A stretch of DNA of 64,000 bases from Pseudoalteromonas luteoviolacea H33-S (GTDB lineage: Bacteria; Pseudomonadota; Gammaproteobacteria; Enterobacterales; Alteromonadaceae): NCBI RefSeq assembly GCF_001625695.1, contig NZ_AUXY01000081.1, positions 49,728 through 113,727 of the forward strand, given 5' to 3'. Of the stretch, positions 1 to 8,787 are shown in pieces; within the stretch, counting starts at the first letter, position 1, and every line of letters starts with the position of its first letter. A program made the translations under genes and the position numbers. The notes under the pieces were generated by a model that saw only the letters and a list, made by a program, of their open reading frames with translations, was not told the DNA's origin and made no database searches.

Positions 1-1073
1 GTGAAAGTAAAATTTTAGCAATTGATACCGAGTTTATGCGTCGTAGAACGCTATATCCTGAAAGTGCTTTATTCCAAGTGTATGACGGTACACATCTAGC
101 TTTAATTGACCCATTGATTGATATGGACTTTTCAGCTTTGTGGGCACTGTTTACTTCACAAGATGTGATAAAAGTAATTCATTCTCCCTCTGAAGACATT
201 GAAGTATTCCAAAAATTTGGTGGCATCGTGCCTTCTCCTTTATTTGATACTCAATTTGCGTTGCAGTTGTTGGGCGAGGGGAATTGCGTTGGTTTTGCAA
301 ACATGGTTAAAAACCTTTTGGATGTTGAAATCGATAAGAGCATGTCGCGCACAGATTGGCTTAAAAGACCATTATCAGATAAACAGTTGGAATATGCCGC
401 AGCTGATGTTTACTACCTTCTTCCTTGTTTTGAAAAACTAATAAAGAAAATAGAAGAAAAGCAGTTATTTGATATCGTGATATCAGAGAGTGAATTGATT
501 GCTCAAAAGCGTGCTTTTAGAACGCCGGATGAATACCTTTACTTAAACATTAAAAATGTTTGGCAGTTAAGAGGGCGTGATCTTGCTGTATTGAGAGAAC
601 TGGCGGCTTGGCGTATGAATAAAGCTGAAAAGAAAAATATCTCGGTGAATTTCATACTTAAAGAGCTCAATATGGTTGAGATTGCTAAGCGGCGTCCTAG
701 TTCACTTTCGAGTATGCGCAATATTCCAGAAGTAGACGCCATGGAAGTGAATCGATCTGGTAAAGAAATATTAGCGTGTATCGAGAAAGGTAAAGCCGTA
801 CCAGAAGATACTTTACCTGCAAAAGTAAAAAGACTCATTGACTTTGCACAGTACAAAAGAGCGGCGAAAGAAATTAAGTCAGACATTACGGATGTTGCTA
901 AGAAGAGTAACTTACCTGTTGATGTCATTGCATCTAAAAAGCAAATTAATCAAGTGATCAGCTGGAATTGGAAGCTCAGTGCCAAAGAGCGCGAAGTAAT
1001 GATAAAACCAGATTTATTCCAGGGCTGGCGTAAGCAACTCATTGGAGATGCGCTTAAAAAGTGGGAAGTATAA
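1..1073 (+). CDS. rnd: Ribonuclease D, 5' end cut by window edge
   Basis: 3'-to-5' exoribonuclease that matures tRNA and other stable RNA 3' ends in the cytoplasm. The frame is open from the first bases, and codons before the first ATG (position 36) read AIDTEF, which is the DEDD-family Exo I motif (Asp and Glu metal ligands). The ATG at 36 is therefore internal and the true start lies upstream of the window. Exo II is seen around HSPSEDIEVF and Exo III around YAAADVYYL, giving the expected Tyr and Asp. An HRDC-like helical domain follows (around VLRELAAWRM) and then a second helical region to the C-terminus, as in full-length RNase D. The gene ends in a long hairpin and converges with the next gene. 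Family assignment is firm; only the N-terminal few tens of residues are missing. Confidence 0.95.
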   Translation, partial: ESKILAIDTEFMRRRTLYPESALFQVYDGTHLALIDPLIDMDFSALWALFTSQDVIKVIHSPSEDIEVFQKFGGIVPSPLFDTQFALQLLGEGNCVGFANMVKNLLDVEIDKSMSRTDWLKRPLSDKQLEYAAADVYYLLPCFEKLIKKIEEKQLFDIVISESELIAQKRAFRTPDEYLYLNIKNVWQLRGRDLAVLRELAAWRMNKAEKKNISVNFILKELNMVEIAKRRPSSLSSMRNIPEVDAMEVNRSGKEILACIEKGKAVPEDTLPAKVKRLIDFAQYKRAAKEIKSDITDVAKKSNLPVDVIASKKQINQVISWNWKLSAKEREVMIKPDLFQGWRKQLIGDALKKWEV

Positions 1074-1089
1074 CTGTTGTTTTAGTTTC

Positions 1090-1118
1090 TTCGAGCGAAG
1101 TAGTGTACTTCGCTCGAA
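1090..1118. terminator. 13-bp hairpin between convergent genes
   Basis: A perfect 13-bp inverted repeat with a 3-base loop (TTCGAGCGAAGTA/TACTTCGCTCGAA) sits between the stop codons of rnd and the convergent lipoprotein gene. It has no clear T-run on either side, so a bidirectional terminator or mRNA 3'-end stabiliser is inferred from position and stem strength. Confidence 0.5.
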
Positions 1119-1126
1119 CTATCTAA

Positions 1127-2221
1127 TCAGAATTTAACTTGCTCACCTTCATTTAAAATATACAGTGGGGAGCGGCTTTTCAGCTCACCCTTCATATGTA
1201 ACAGACGAAACAGGGCTGAGTGTGATGTATGATCGCCCATTTTCCAGCTCATATTTCCGTGTCCCCAAGGGATCATAACACCGCAATTTAGCTCATCAGC
1301 TGCAATTAGCGCATCTTCTGGCGTTAAATGGACATTTCTATACCACTTTCCATGTTTCTCATGGTGGTAAGATGCAATTGGGATAAGACAGACATCCATA
1401 TCACCATACTGTTGGTGAATATCTTTAAAGTGCCCAGAGTACCCCGTATCTCCGGCAAAAAACAATTTCCTGCCTTTACTTTCGAATACCCAGCCCCCCC
1501 AGAGTGTCTCATCATCATCACTTGTGATCATGGGCACAACAATACGACTACTAAAATGGTGTGCAGGGACAAAATGGACTTTTGTGTCACCGATATCATA
1601 TTTTGAGAACCAAGGCATTTCGACAATATTATACCCACCAGTAGGAAAGTAATCTGCAAAGTTTAAAGGGGTTAGGTAGGTTGGATGATTACCTATGTTT
1701 TCAATATCTGATTTATTGAAGTGGTCATAATGGATATGCGAATAGACGACTGCCTGAGTATCTTCAAGTGTTTGTTTACTGTATGCACTGGGCTCGGTTC
1801 GATAAAAACCACCTGCCAAGTGAACAAATGCCCAATCTACAGGCCAGTCAAATTGACCTGTGACAGGGTCAATCAGTATGGTTTCTCCCGAAGGTGTCGT
1901 TACGGCAAAGCTAGCGTGACCTAACCATCTAACATTAAAAGCGTTTTCTGTAGTAATGGAAAGCACAGGGTTTTGACCAACATACTGGCAGCGTTCCATG
2001 TCATTTTCGCACTGAATATCTTGGCTTTTAGGGTAGCAATTTTCTTTACAAGTATAAGGATAATCTTCGGGCATCTTGTATGTATTGGCAAATTGATGGG
2101 TATAGCCTTCAGTCACTTTGTATTTAATGTCTTTGGTCGGTTCCAAGCGATTTACATTATTTTGTGAAGCACAACTTGCTAGTAATATGCAAAGTGGAAG
2201 AGGGAAGTATTTGTTTATCAT
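1127..2221 (-). CDS. Metallo-beta-lactamase-fold lipoprotein (NAPE-PLD/UlaG-like)
   Basis: A 364-residue predicted envelope lipoprotein with a metal-dependent hydrolase domain. The N-terminus has a short hydrophobic segment and lipobox LASC with Cys17, so it should be lipidated. The domain begins near VRWLGHASF (residues 98-105). It carries the metal-binding HxHxDH motif HIHYDH at 162-167 and later His/Asp ligands (VPAHHFSSR, FAGDTGYSGH, PWGHGNMSW). These are typical of the branch that includes N-acyl-phosphatidylethanolamine phospholipase D and UlaG. A phospholipid or other ester substrate at the membrane is possible but is inference. An unusual four-cysteine segment (C58, C62, C71, C78) lies between the lipobox and the domain. 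It looks monocistronic. Fold confidence is high; substrate is unknown. Confidence 0.85.
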   Translation of the reverse strand: MINKYFPLPLCILLASCASQNNVNRLEPTKDIKYKVTEGYTHQFANTYKMPEDYPYTCKENCYPKSQDIQCENDMERCQYVGQNPVLSITTENAFNVRWLGHASFAVTTPSGETILIDPVTGQFDWPVDWAFVHLAGGFYRTEPSAYSKQTLEDTQAVVYSHIHYDHFNKSDIENIGNHPTYLTPLNFADYFPTGGYNIVEMPWFSKYDIGDTKVHFVPAHHFSSRIVVPMITSDDDETLWGGWVFESKGRKLFFAGDTGYSGHFKDIHQQYGDMDVCLIPIASYHHEKHGKWYRNVHLTPEDALIAADELNCGVMIPWGHGNMSWKMGDHTSHSALFRLLHMKGELKSRSPLYILNEGEQVKF

Positions 2222-2320
2222 GGGTGTAAAATTTCTTATTGTAATTATCCGAGTCTGTCTCTATCCTAAAATTGCTTAACATTTAGAGTGTTAACCAATT
2301 TAATTCACTATGGGAGTGTT

Positions 2321-2575
2321 ATGGAACGAGTTTCAGACGAAACCTGGTACGCAGTTTTAATATTCTTTTCGTTGATAATAGTACCTTTTTTAATAGGGCT
2401 CGCAATATTTAAAGTGTATCGAAAAGTGTTTCCATACACACATTCTGAGCATGACTCTATTGTAGAGACGTTAAACGCAAAGCGACTGGGTTTTTTTCGA
2501 CCTTTTTTAATCGGTTGGATTGTGTGCGGACCAATTGTATATTGGTTTTATAGAGAATATTTGCAATATGTGTAG
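2321..2575 (+). CDS. Small inner-membrane protein, unknown function
   Basis: An 84-residue protein with two hydrophobic segments: one near the N-terminus after ERVSDETWYA, and one near the C-terminus around FLIGWIVCGPIVYWFYREYL. A short charged loop between them contains HSEHDSIVETLNAKR. The ATG at 2321 is chosen because GGGAG lies just upstream. An in-frame GTG at 2288 would add 11 residues but has no comparable ribosome site. It faces the divergent lipoprotein gene across about 100 bp and converges with the kinase gene. I do not recognise the family. Confidence 0.6.
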   Translation: MERVSDETWYAVLIFFSLIIVPFLIGLAIFKVYRKVFPYTHSEHDSIVETLNAKRLGFFRPFLIGWIVCGPIVYWFYREYLQYV

Positions 2576-2584
2576 TGGTTAAAT

Positions 2585-2602
2585 AGGCTCATCCTTGAGC
2601 CT
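2585..2602. terminator. Hairpin between convergent genes
   Basis: AGGCTCA/TGAGCCT inverted repeat with a 4-base loop lies between the small membrane protein gene and the convergent kinase gene. It has no strong T-run. A bidirectional terminator role is inferred only from position. Confidence 0.35.
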
Positions 2603-2624
2603 GTCTCACACTTAGGAAATTTTA

Positions 2625-3575
2625 TTATTCAATATCATGGTTGCTTGGAAGAGAAACAAAAGAGCCAAACCTTGTGACGGCATACGCCCCACATTTCGCT
2701 GAGAAATTGACCAAGTCGAGCACTTGTGCCTCACTACTGACTATTTCTTCAAATGGGGTTTGAGGTAATTTTCGTGTTAGCTCAGCAAGTAAGCCTCCCA
2801 CAAATGCATCTCCACCCGCGGTTGTATCAACTGCTTTTACATTCGGCGGCGTGATGTATCCAGAAAACTGCTCAGTAAAATAACGAATGTCATTAGCACC
2901 GTCAGTGATGACAAGCAATTTAACTTTACTAGATAATATTGCCTCAATGGTGTTTTGCTCATCTTTAGAAGGGTGGGCATGTGTATTTAAAAATACCAAC
3001 TCTTCTTTAGACAACTTAACCACATCAGATTGAGACATAATGTGCCAAATTCTGTCGAGGCAATGATTCATCGAAGGCCAAAGGTTTTCACGCAAATTCA
3101 TATCAAAGCTTTTGATAAGGCCATATTGCTTAGCTTTTTCCATTGCTGTGACAGTGCTTAGATAAATGTTTTTCTCTGTCAGACTGTTAGAGCACACATG
3201 TAAAATGGTTCCCTGCTCAAACATACTTTCTTCGAAATCTTCTCCACGAAATAGCAAATCCGCTGCTGGTGGTCGATAAAAGCTAAAGCTTCTGTCTCCA
3301 TCACTGTCTAACGAGACAAAGGCCAGTGCTGTTTTTGCTTGAGAAGTAAATTTCACAAACTCGGTATTCACCTGTTGATTGGAGAGTTCATCTTTTAAAA
3401 AGTGACCAAACATATCTTCACCGAGCATACCGCAAAATATGCTATCTATACCTTGTTTTGCTACGGCTACAGAGACATTTGCTGGCGCGCCACCAGCATA
3501 TTTAGTAAAGGACTCTGGTGTGCCACCATCAGATAAAAAGTCGATTAGCGCTTCACCAAAACAAATAACGCTCAT
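2625..3575 (-). CDS. PfkB-family carbohydrate kinase, probable fructokinase
   Basis: A 316-residue cytoplasmic sugar kinase of the ribokinase/PfkB family. The N-terminal sugar-binding region reads CFGEALIDFL then KYAGGAPANVSVAVA (PfkB signature 1). The C-terminal signature is DTTAGGDAFVGG, whose last Asp is the expected catalytic base. It starts with an ATG that overlaps the isomerase stop codon by one base (TAATG), so the two are translationally coupled. Next to a mannose isomerase-like gene, the best guess is phosphorylation of fructose to fructose 6-phosphate, the last step of mannose entry into glycolysis. Other hexose kinases of this family cannot be excluded from sequence alone. Confidence 0.85.
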   Translation of the reverse strand: MSVICFGEALIDFLSDGGTPESFTKYAGGAPANVSVAVAKQGIDSIFCGMLGEDMFGHFLKDELSNQQVNTEFVKFTSQAKTALAFVSLDSDGDRSFSFYRPPAADLLFRGEDFEESMFEQGTILHVCSNSLTEKNIYLSTVTAMEKAKQYGLIKSFDMNLRENLWPSMNHCLDRIWHIMSQSDVVKLSKEELVFLNTHAHPSKDEQNTIEAILSSKVKLLVITDGANDIRYFTEQFSGYITPPNVKAVDTTAGGDAFVGGLLAELTRKLPQTPFEEIVSSEAQVLDLVNFSAKCGAYAVTRFGSFVSLPSNHDIE

Positions 3576-4765
3576 TAACTTCTCTCACTTAAATTGTAGG
3601 CTCTTAATACTTCGTAACAGGCACCCATTGTATGGTAATCTGTCTTACCAGCAGGGCTCTTTTCATCGCTGTAACTGCGGTTGTCTTGGGTGAGAATTCG
3701 ATACCAAGCGCCGTATTTATGATCGATCATATTATCCCAGCTGTACTGCCAGATCTTTTCATACCATTGCCAATACTGCTCATCGTTTGTTTCAATCGCT
3801 AACAGGGCAGCCGCTGCAAAGCTTTCTGCTTGAACCCAAAAATATTTGTCGCCATCACAAATGCTTTTATCTGGTGCAAAACCGTAGCAAATACCTCCAT
3901 GCTCTTCATCCCACGCATGTGCAAGCGCTTGATCGAATAAGAATTTAGCCTTGTCTACCATCCAAGCTTCTGGTTTATGCCTATTTAGGATCAATAGTAG
4001 TTTGGTCCATTCTGTTTGGTGGCCTGGCTGGAAGCCCCAAGGTCTAAATAGATGCTTAGGGTTGTCTTTATTGTAATCCCAATCTATTTCCCAATTACTG
4101 TTGTAATGCTCCCAAACTAGACCATCAGCTAAGCTTGCTTGTTTCACTGTCATATTGTGTGCAAGTATGTAGGCGCGGTCTAAAAATTTGTTATCATTGG
4201 TTGTTTCAAAACACATAAGTAGTGCTTCACACATATGCATGTTCGCGTTTTGACCGCGATATTTGTCTGCATTAGTAAAGTTTGCATCAAATTCATCAAG
4301 ATATAACCCGAACTCAGTGTCATAGTATTTTTGTTCTAATAGTGACCAGACTTGCTCGATAGTATCTTTTGCTGAAGTGATACCTGCTTTTACAGCCATG
4401 GCGTTTGCAAGTAATACAAATGCAAGGCCGTAACAATGATTGGTTAGGTCGCTCGCCACACCATTTTCGATAAGCCAAGCGTATCCGCCACTTTCTTGCT
4501 TATGGACCTTTTCTAAGTAATCTAGGCCATGTTGCACTAACTCCAAATATTCAGCGTTGTCTGTATTGATATATGCCATGGCATAGTTGAAAACAAATCG
4601 CGTACTCGATACTAGATGACGCGTGCTGTCATCATAAATGTCACCGTTATCCTTGAAAAACTGATAAAATCCACCCTTGTTGTCTACGCACCTCGGATGA
4701 TAGAACGCCATCGTTTTATCAATATGTTGCTGTAAAAAATCTCTACTCTTAAAATCTAGCGACAT
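3575..4765 (-). CDS. AGE-family sugar isomerase, probable mannose isomerase
   Basis: A 396-residue protein of the N-acylglucosamine 2-epimerase (AGE) superfamily, which folds as an (alpha/alpha)6 barrel. Supporting motifs are STRFVFNYAMAY, GYAWLIENG, NANMHMCEALL and RPWGFQPGHQTEWTKLL. The last contains the conserved His-x-x-Glu-Trp segment of mannose isomerases and cellobiose epimerases. The start at 4765 is preferred because GGAG lies 8 bases upstream. A longer frame beginning at 4837 would add 24 residues of unlikely sequence. In this locus, conversion of mannose to fructose is the most coherent role. It is first in a two-gene unit with the kinase and divergent from the permease; one shared operator lies between. 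Confidence 0.85.
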   Translation of the reverse strand: MSLDFKSRDFLQQHIDKTMAFYHPRCVDNKGGFYQFFKDNGDIYDDSTRHLVSSTRFVFNYAMAYINTDNAEYLELVQHGLDYLEKVHKQESGGYAWLIENGVASDLTNHCYGLAFVLLANAMAVKAGITSAKDTIEQVWSLLEQKYYDTEFGLYLDEFDANFTNADKYRGQNANMHMCEALLMCFETTNDNKFLDRAYILAHNMTVKQASLADGLVWEHYNSNWEIDWDYNKDNPKHLFRPWGFQPGHQTEWTKLLLILNRHKPEAWMVDKAKFLFDQALAHAWDEEHGGICYGFAPDKSICDGDKYFWVQAESFAAAALLAIETNDEQYWQWYEKIWQYSWDNMIDHKYGAWYRILTQDNRSYSDEKSPAGKTDYHTMGACYEVLRAYNLSERS

Positions 4766-4918
4766 TATTTGTGCTCCACTCTCAAATCGCGTAGCGGTCA
4801 ATGTATGTAAGCGCATTTTAAACTGCGATATATACAATAAAAATCTGAACTTGGTCTATTCAGTATATTGACCGTGTTTTCTCATTTATTCATTTACTGT
4901 AGCATCTTAAAAAAAATA

Positions 4919-4932
4919 ATGGAACGATCCAA
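4919..4932. promoter_or_regulatory. Palindromic operator, mannose regulon site 1
   Basis: ATGGAACGATCCAA, one base from the near-perfect palindrome TTGGAACGATCCAA found again at 6390, lies in the divergent region between the isomerase-kinase unit and the permease. Length, symmetry and a central CG are typical of LacI-family operators. A LacI-type repressor responding to a mannose-derived signal is inferred; no such regulator gene is in the window. Confidence 0.7.
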
Positions 4933-5000
4933 TAAAACATTTGTGATTTTCTTGTAACAATGTGTAGAATCATTACATCCTTTAACATGGAGTAATCCGA

Positions 5001-6272
5001 GTGAGTGAAATCAACATGAATCAAAGCATTGCTGCAGGCACCCAGAACAACGAAAAAAACTACTTTTTTCCGCTTGCTGCAATGACAACCCTGTTCTTTT
5101 TATGGGGTTTTATTACTGTATTTAACGATGTTTTAATTCCAAGATTAAAAAGCGTTTTTGACTTAAACTACACAGAAGCGATGTTAATCCAATTCTGTTT
5201 CTTCATTGCCTACTTTGTTGTCTCTCTACCCGCCGGTAATCTGGTCAAGCGACTAGGCTATCAAAAAGGCATTATTATCGGCCTTGTTGTCGCTGCTGCT
5301 GGGTGTTTACTATTTTATCCTGCGGTGATAGTTCACCAGTACTGGGTTTTCTTAACGGCTTTATTTGTGATGGCATCAGGTATCGTTATTTTACAGGTTT
5401 CTGCTAACCCGTATGTTGCAGCACTGGGCACGCCAAAAACAGCTTCTAGCCGTTTAAACTTAGCGCAAGCGTTAAATTCACTGGGCACAACTCTAGGCCC
5501 AATTGCTGGCGGTATGTTGTTATTTGGTGCAGGCAGCGCAGCGGTGGTCGAAGCTGCTAATGCTGATTCGGTCAAAGTACCTTATTTGGTCATTGCTGGT
5601 TGCTTGCTTGCAATCGCGGTTGTGTTTGCGTTTTTGAAGCTACCAACAATCGAAGCGCATATTGAAACTGAAGACTGTAAAGTCAAAGACAAAAACTTAA
5701 AAGAAGCGCCGCATTTAATGATGGGTGTTGTCGCTATATTTTGTTACGTAGGTGCGGAGGTCTCAATAGGTAGCTTTATCGTAAACTATTTTGCTGAAGA
5801 ACATATTGGTGGCTTAGATGCGCCAACCGCAGCAAAACTGCTTGGTTATTATTGGGGTGGGGCGATGGTTGGTCGCTTTATTGGCTCTCAAGCACTTAAA
5901 TACGTAGCGCCTTCGAAAGCATTGGTATTCAACTCAGTATTTGTCATGTTGTTGTTGGCAGTGACCATGTTTACAGAAGGTAATGTTGCGATGGTGTCTG
6001 TATTGGCGATAGGTTTGTTTAACTCAATCATGTTCCCAACTATTTTCACAACTGCTATTGAAGGTCTAGGCTCACTGACAAGTAAAGGCTCAGGTTGGTT
6101 GTGCTTGGCCATTGTTGGTGGTGCTATTATTCCGTTATTACAAGGGGTTGTAGCAGACACAATGCATATTCAAATTAGTTTCATTGTGCCGCTTGTTTGC
6201 TATATTTTTATTGCTTGGTATGGCTTAAATGTTGTCAAGCTATCAAAGCAATGGCATGACAAAATAGCGTAA
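5001..6272 (+). CDS. MFS sugar permease, FucP/GluP family
   Basis: A 423-residue inner-membrane sugar:proton symporter of the fucose permease subfamily of the major facilitator superfamily. It has about twelve hydrophobic segments and the subfamily hallmark FFLWGFITVFNDVLIP after a short cytoplasmic N-terminus, followed by the conserved loop NLVKRLGYQKG. The second half includes GSFIVNYFAEEH and GYYWGGAMVGRFIGS, also typical of the group. GTG at 5001 is used because GGAG sits 8 bases upstream; an in-frame ATG at 5016 is the alternative. With GH92 enzymes around it and mannose isomerase and kinase opposite, mannose is the likely substrate, although family members also take glucose, galactose or fucose. 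A terminator follows the gene. Confidence 0.9.
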   Translation: MSEINMNQSIAAGTQNNEKNYFFPLAAMTTLFFLWGFITVFNDVLIPRLKSVFDLNYTEAMLIQFCFFIAYFVVSLPAGNLVKRLGYQKGIIIGLVVAAAGCLLFYPAVIVHQYWVFLTALFVMASGIVILQVSANPYVAALGTPKTASSRLNLAQALNSLGTTLGPIAGGMLLFGAGSAAVVEAANADSVKVPYLVIAGCLLAIAVVFAFLKLPTIEAHIETEDCKVKDKNLKEAPHLMMGVVAIFCYVGAEVSIGSFIVNYFAEEHIGGLDAPTAAKLLGYYWGGAMVGRFIGSQALKYVAPSKALVFNSVFVMLLLAVTMFTEGNVAMVSVLAIGLFNSIMFPTIFTTAIEGLGSLTSKGSGWLCLAIVGGAIIPLLQGVVADTMHIQISFIVPLVCYIFIAWYGLNVVKLSKQWHDKIA

Positions 6273-6292
6273 CGCTAAAACTTCTTTCCAAT

Positions 6293-6318
6293 AAGGCAAG
6301 TGTTCACTTGCCTTTTTT
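6293..6318 (+). terminator. Rho-independent terminator after permease
   Basis: AAGGCAAG/CTTGCCTT stem directly followed by a T-run. The same stem sequence ends the next operon at 9573. Confidence 0.85.
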
Positions 6319-6389
6319 AACTTAAATTTATAAATTTCTATCTCATAAGTATTGAATACGTATTCATAGACGTTGTATATTAAACCTAG

Positions 6390-6403
6390 TTGGAACGATC
6401 CAA
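6390..6403. promoter_or_regulatory. Palindromic operator, mannose regulon site 2
   Basis: TTGGAACGATCCAA, a 14-bp near-perfect palindrome, lies 27 bases before the GH92 start codon. It matches site 1 in 13 of 14 positions and corresponds to a third site before the second GH92 gene. The position would let a repressor block transcription of the GH92-protease unit. Confidence 0.75.
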
Positions 6404-6430
6404 TCATAATTTAGAATAAAGGAGAGGCAC

Positions 6431-8785
6431 ATGCATCGCTCTATTTGGGCTGCAGCTATGTTGTCACTTACCTCAGTTTCGTCGGTAAGTGTGGCAAGCG
6501 AATCAAACACGCAGTGGGTTGATACATTCATTGGTACTGGCGGAGATGGTCACACATTCCCTGGTGCAGTTGTTCCATTCGGTATGGTCCAATTAAGTCC
6601 TGATACTGATAACCCTATGCGCGGCGTTTCACCACAACCAGAAATATACAAGCGCTGTGCAGGCTATCACTATGATGATCATACGATAGTAGGTTTCTCT
6701 CATACGCATTTCTCAGGTACTGGTCACTCTGATTTAGGTGACTTATTGGTTATGCCAATCACTGGCGATGTAAAGCTAACAGCAGGTACTGCAGAAAAGC
6801 CAGATACTGGCTATCGTTCGCGCTTTTCTCACGATAAAGAGTGGTCAGAACCGGGTTATTATGGCGTTGAATTACAAGACTACGACGTGACAGCTGAACT
6901 AACAGCAACAACTCGTGTGGGTATGCACAAATATACCTTTAATAGCCATGATGACGGTCATGTCCTATTTGATTTAACTAGCTCAATTTATAACTTCGAG
7001 AACAAAGTTATTTGGAGTGACATTCGTAAAGTTGATGACAGAACGCTAGTTGCTTACCGTGCGACTAATGGCTGGGCGCGCAACAGACAAATGTACTTTG
7101 CAATTCAATTCTCGCAGCCAATCGATGACTATGAGTTTATCAACGAAGACAACATGCGTTACAGATGTATGAATTGTCTGAATACCAAGCAAAAGCACTC
7201 AACGATTGAAAACAAAGCAGTTAAAATGACTGCGGGTAAAGCTGTAAAGTTTGTTGCTTCATTCGATGGCCTAAAAGATAAACCGCTTTACGTTAAAGTT
7301 GGCTTGTCAGCGGTGAGCCGTTCAAATGCACTTGAAAACTTAAATGCAGAAATCCCGCATTGGGACTTTGATAAAGTGCGTGCTGAGTCTAAGCAGCTTT
7401 GGGCTAATTACTTAGATAAAGTTGATGTTGAAGGCACTGTATCTGAAAAGCGCCAATTCTATACAGCGCTTTATCACGCATTACAAGCGCCAAGCATTTA
7501 CCAAGACGTAAACGGTCAATACCGAGGTGTTGATGGTGAGATCCACGACGGAAAAGGCTTTGAGCACTATACATTATTCTCTCTTTGGGATACTTACCGT
7601 GCATTGCACCCGTTGCTGACGTACATCGACCCAGATCGCGTATCGGGTATGATCCAATCTATGTTAGTTCATTATCAACAAAGTTATGAAAAGATGCTGC
7701 CTATTTGGTCTTTCCATGCCCATGAAACTTGGACAATGATTGGCTATCACGCTGTATCTGTCATTGCAGACGCTTATCTTAAAGGTATTCGTGACTATGA
7801 CATTGATTTAGCGGTTGAAGCGATAACTAACACGGCAAATAACAAAGTGTATGACGCGATCCCTGAGTATAAAAAGTATGGCTACGTGCCTATGGATGTA
7901 TTGCCAGAGTCGGTGTCTATTACATTAGAGTATGCGTATGATGATTATGCTATTGCACGTATGTTTGAAGCGATGGGTAAAACAGAGCTGGCTAAAGATT
8001 ACTATGCGCGTGCAATGAGTTACAGAAATGTGTTTGATCCTGAAACTAAGTTCATGCGTGGTCGTGATACAAAAGGTAACTGGAACCCTGACTTCAATGC
8101 ATATGAAGCGAAGTATATGGGCGCATTTACAGAAGGTAACTCGATGCAGTACAGCTTCTACGTACCGCATGATGTTGCAGGCATAATTGATTTGATGGGC
8201 GGCGATGACGCATTTGAAAAGCGTTTAGATGATTTATTCGATACCCACTTATCTGCTGACATGATTAAAGAGCATGAAGATATCGCAGGCTTAATTGGTA
8301 ACTATGCGCACGGTAATGAGCCAAGTCACCATATTGCTTACCTTTATAACTATGCGGGTAAGCCATGGCGTACACAAGAGCGTATCCGTCAAATCATGGA
8401 TACACTGAGCTCTGACAAGCCTGATGGCCTTGCGGGTAACGATGATGTTGGTCAAATGTCTGCATGGTATATTTTCTCAGCGATGGGCTTCTACCCAGTA
8501 GCACCAGGTGATTTGTCATACGCAATTGGCGCGCCGCAAACACCTAAAGTCACCTTAAAGCTGGCAAATGGTAAAACATTCACAACGACTGCTAAAGGCT
8601 TAAGCAAAACACATAAGTATATTCAATCTGTGAGCTTAAATGGTAAGCCACTAAACCGTAACTACTTAACGCACGCCGATATTATGGCTGGTGGTGAGCT
8701 TAAGTATGTAATGAGTGATAAGCCGAACAAAGCATGGGGTAGCGAAATTAGCGCACGTCCACCGTCAATGTCGGAGTATAACTAA
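6431..8785 (+). CDS. Secreted GH92 alpha-mannosidase
   Basis: A 784-residue exported exo-acting alpha-mannosidase of glycoside hydrolase family 92. It has an N-terminal signal peptide (hydrophobic stretch then VSVASES), an N-terminal beta-sandwich opening with VDTFIGTGGDGHTFPGAVVP, and an (alpha/alpha)6 domain. Conserved family motifs are TEGNSMQYSFYVPHD (Glu568), GNEPSHHIAYLYN (Glu630) and GNDDVGQMSAWY (Asp671, Asp672), which line the calcium-dependent inverting active site in this family. Members cut alpha-1,2 and other mannosidic links from N-glycans and mannans. An operator lies just upstream, GGAGAGG precedes the ATG, and the protease gene follows after two bases. Family is certain; linkage is not. 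Confidence 0.93.
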   Translation: MHRSIWAAAMLSLTSVSSVSVASESNTQWVDTFIGTGGDGHTFPGAVVPFGMVQLSPDTDNPMRGVSPQPEIYKRCAGYHYDDHTIVGFSHTHFSGTGHSDLGDLLVMPITGDVKLTAGTAEKPDTGYRSRFSHDKEWSEPGYYGVELQDYDVTAELTATTRVGMHKYTFNSHDDGHVLFDLTSSIYNFENKVIWSDIRKVDDRTLVAYRATNGWARNRQMYFAIQFSQPIDDYEFINEDNMRYRCMNCLNTKQKHSTIENKAVKMTAGKAVKFVASFDGLKDKPLYVKVGLSAVSRSNALENLNAEIPHWDFDKVRAESKQLWANYLDKVDVEGTVSEKRQFYTALYHALQAPSIYQDVNGQYRGVDGEIHDGKGFEHYTLFSLWDTYRALHPLLTYIDPDRVSGMIQSMLVHYQQSYEKMLPIWSFHAHETWTMIGYHAVSVIADAYLKGIRDYDIDLAVEAITNTANNKVYDAIPEYKKYGYVPMDVLPESVSITLEYAYDDYAIARMFEAMGKTELAKDYYARAMSYRNVFDPETKFMRGRDTKGNWNPDFNAYEAKYMGAFTEGNSMQYSFYVPHDVAGIIDLMGGDDAFEKRLDDLFDTHLSADMIKEHEDIAGLIGNYAHGNEPSHHIAYLYNYAGKPWRTQERIRQIMDTLSSDKPDGLAGNDDVGQMSAWYIFSAMGFYPVAPGDLSYAIGAPQTPKVTLKLANGKTFTTTAKGLSKTHKYIQSVSLNGKPLNRNYLTHADIMAGGELKYVMSDKPNKAWGSEISARPPSMSEYN

Positions 8786-8787
8786 GC

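Noticed and set aside
36..1073. RNase D starting at the first ATG in the window
   Set aside because: The codons before it encode the Exo I motif (DTEF), so this Met is internal and the gene is cut by the window edge.
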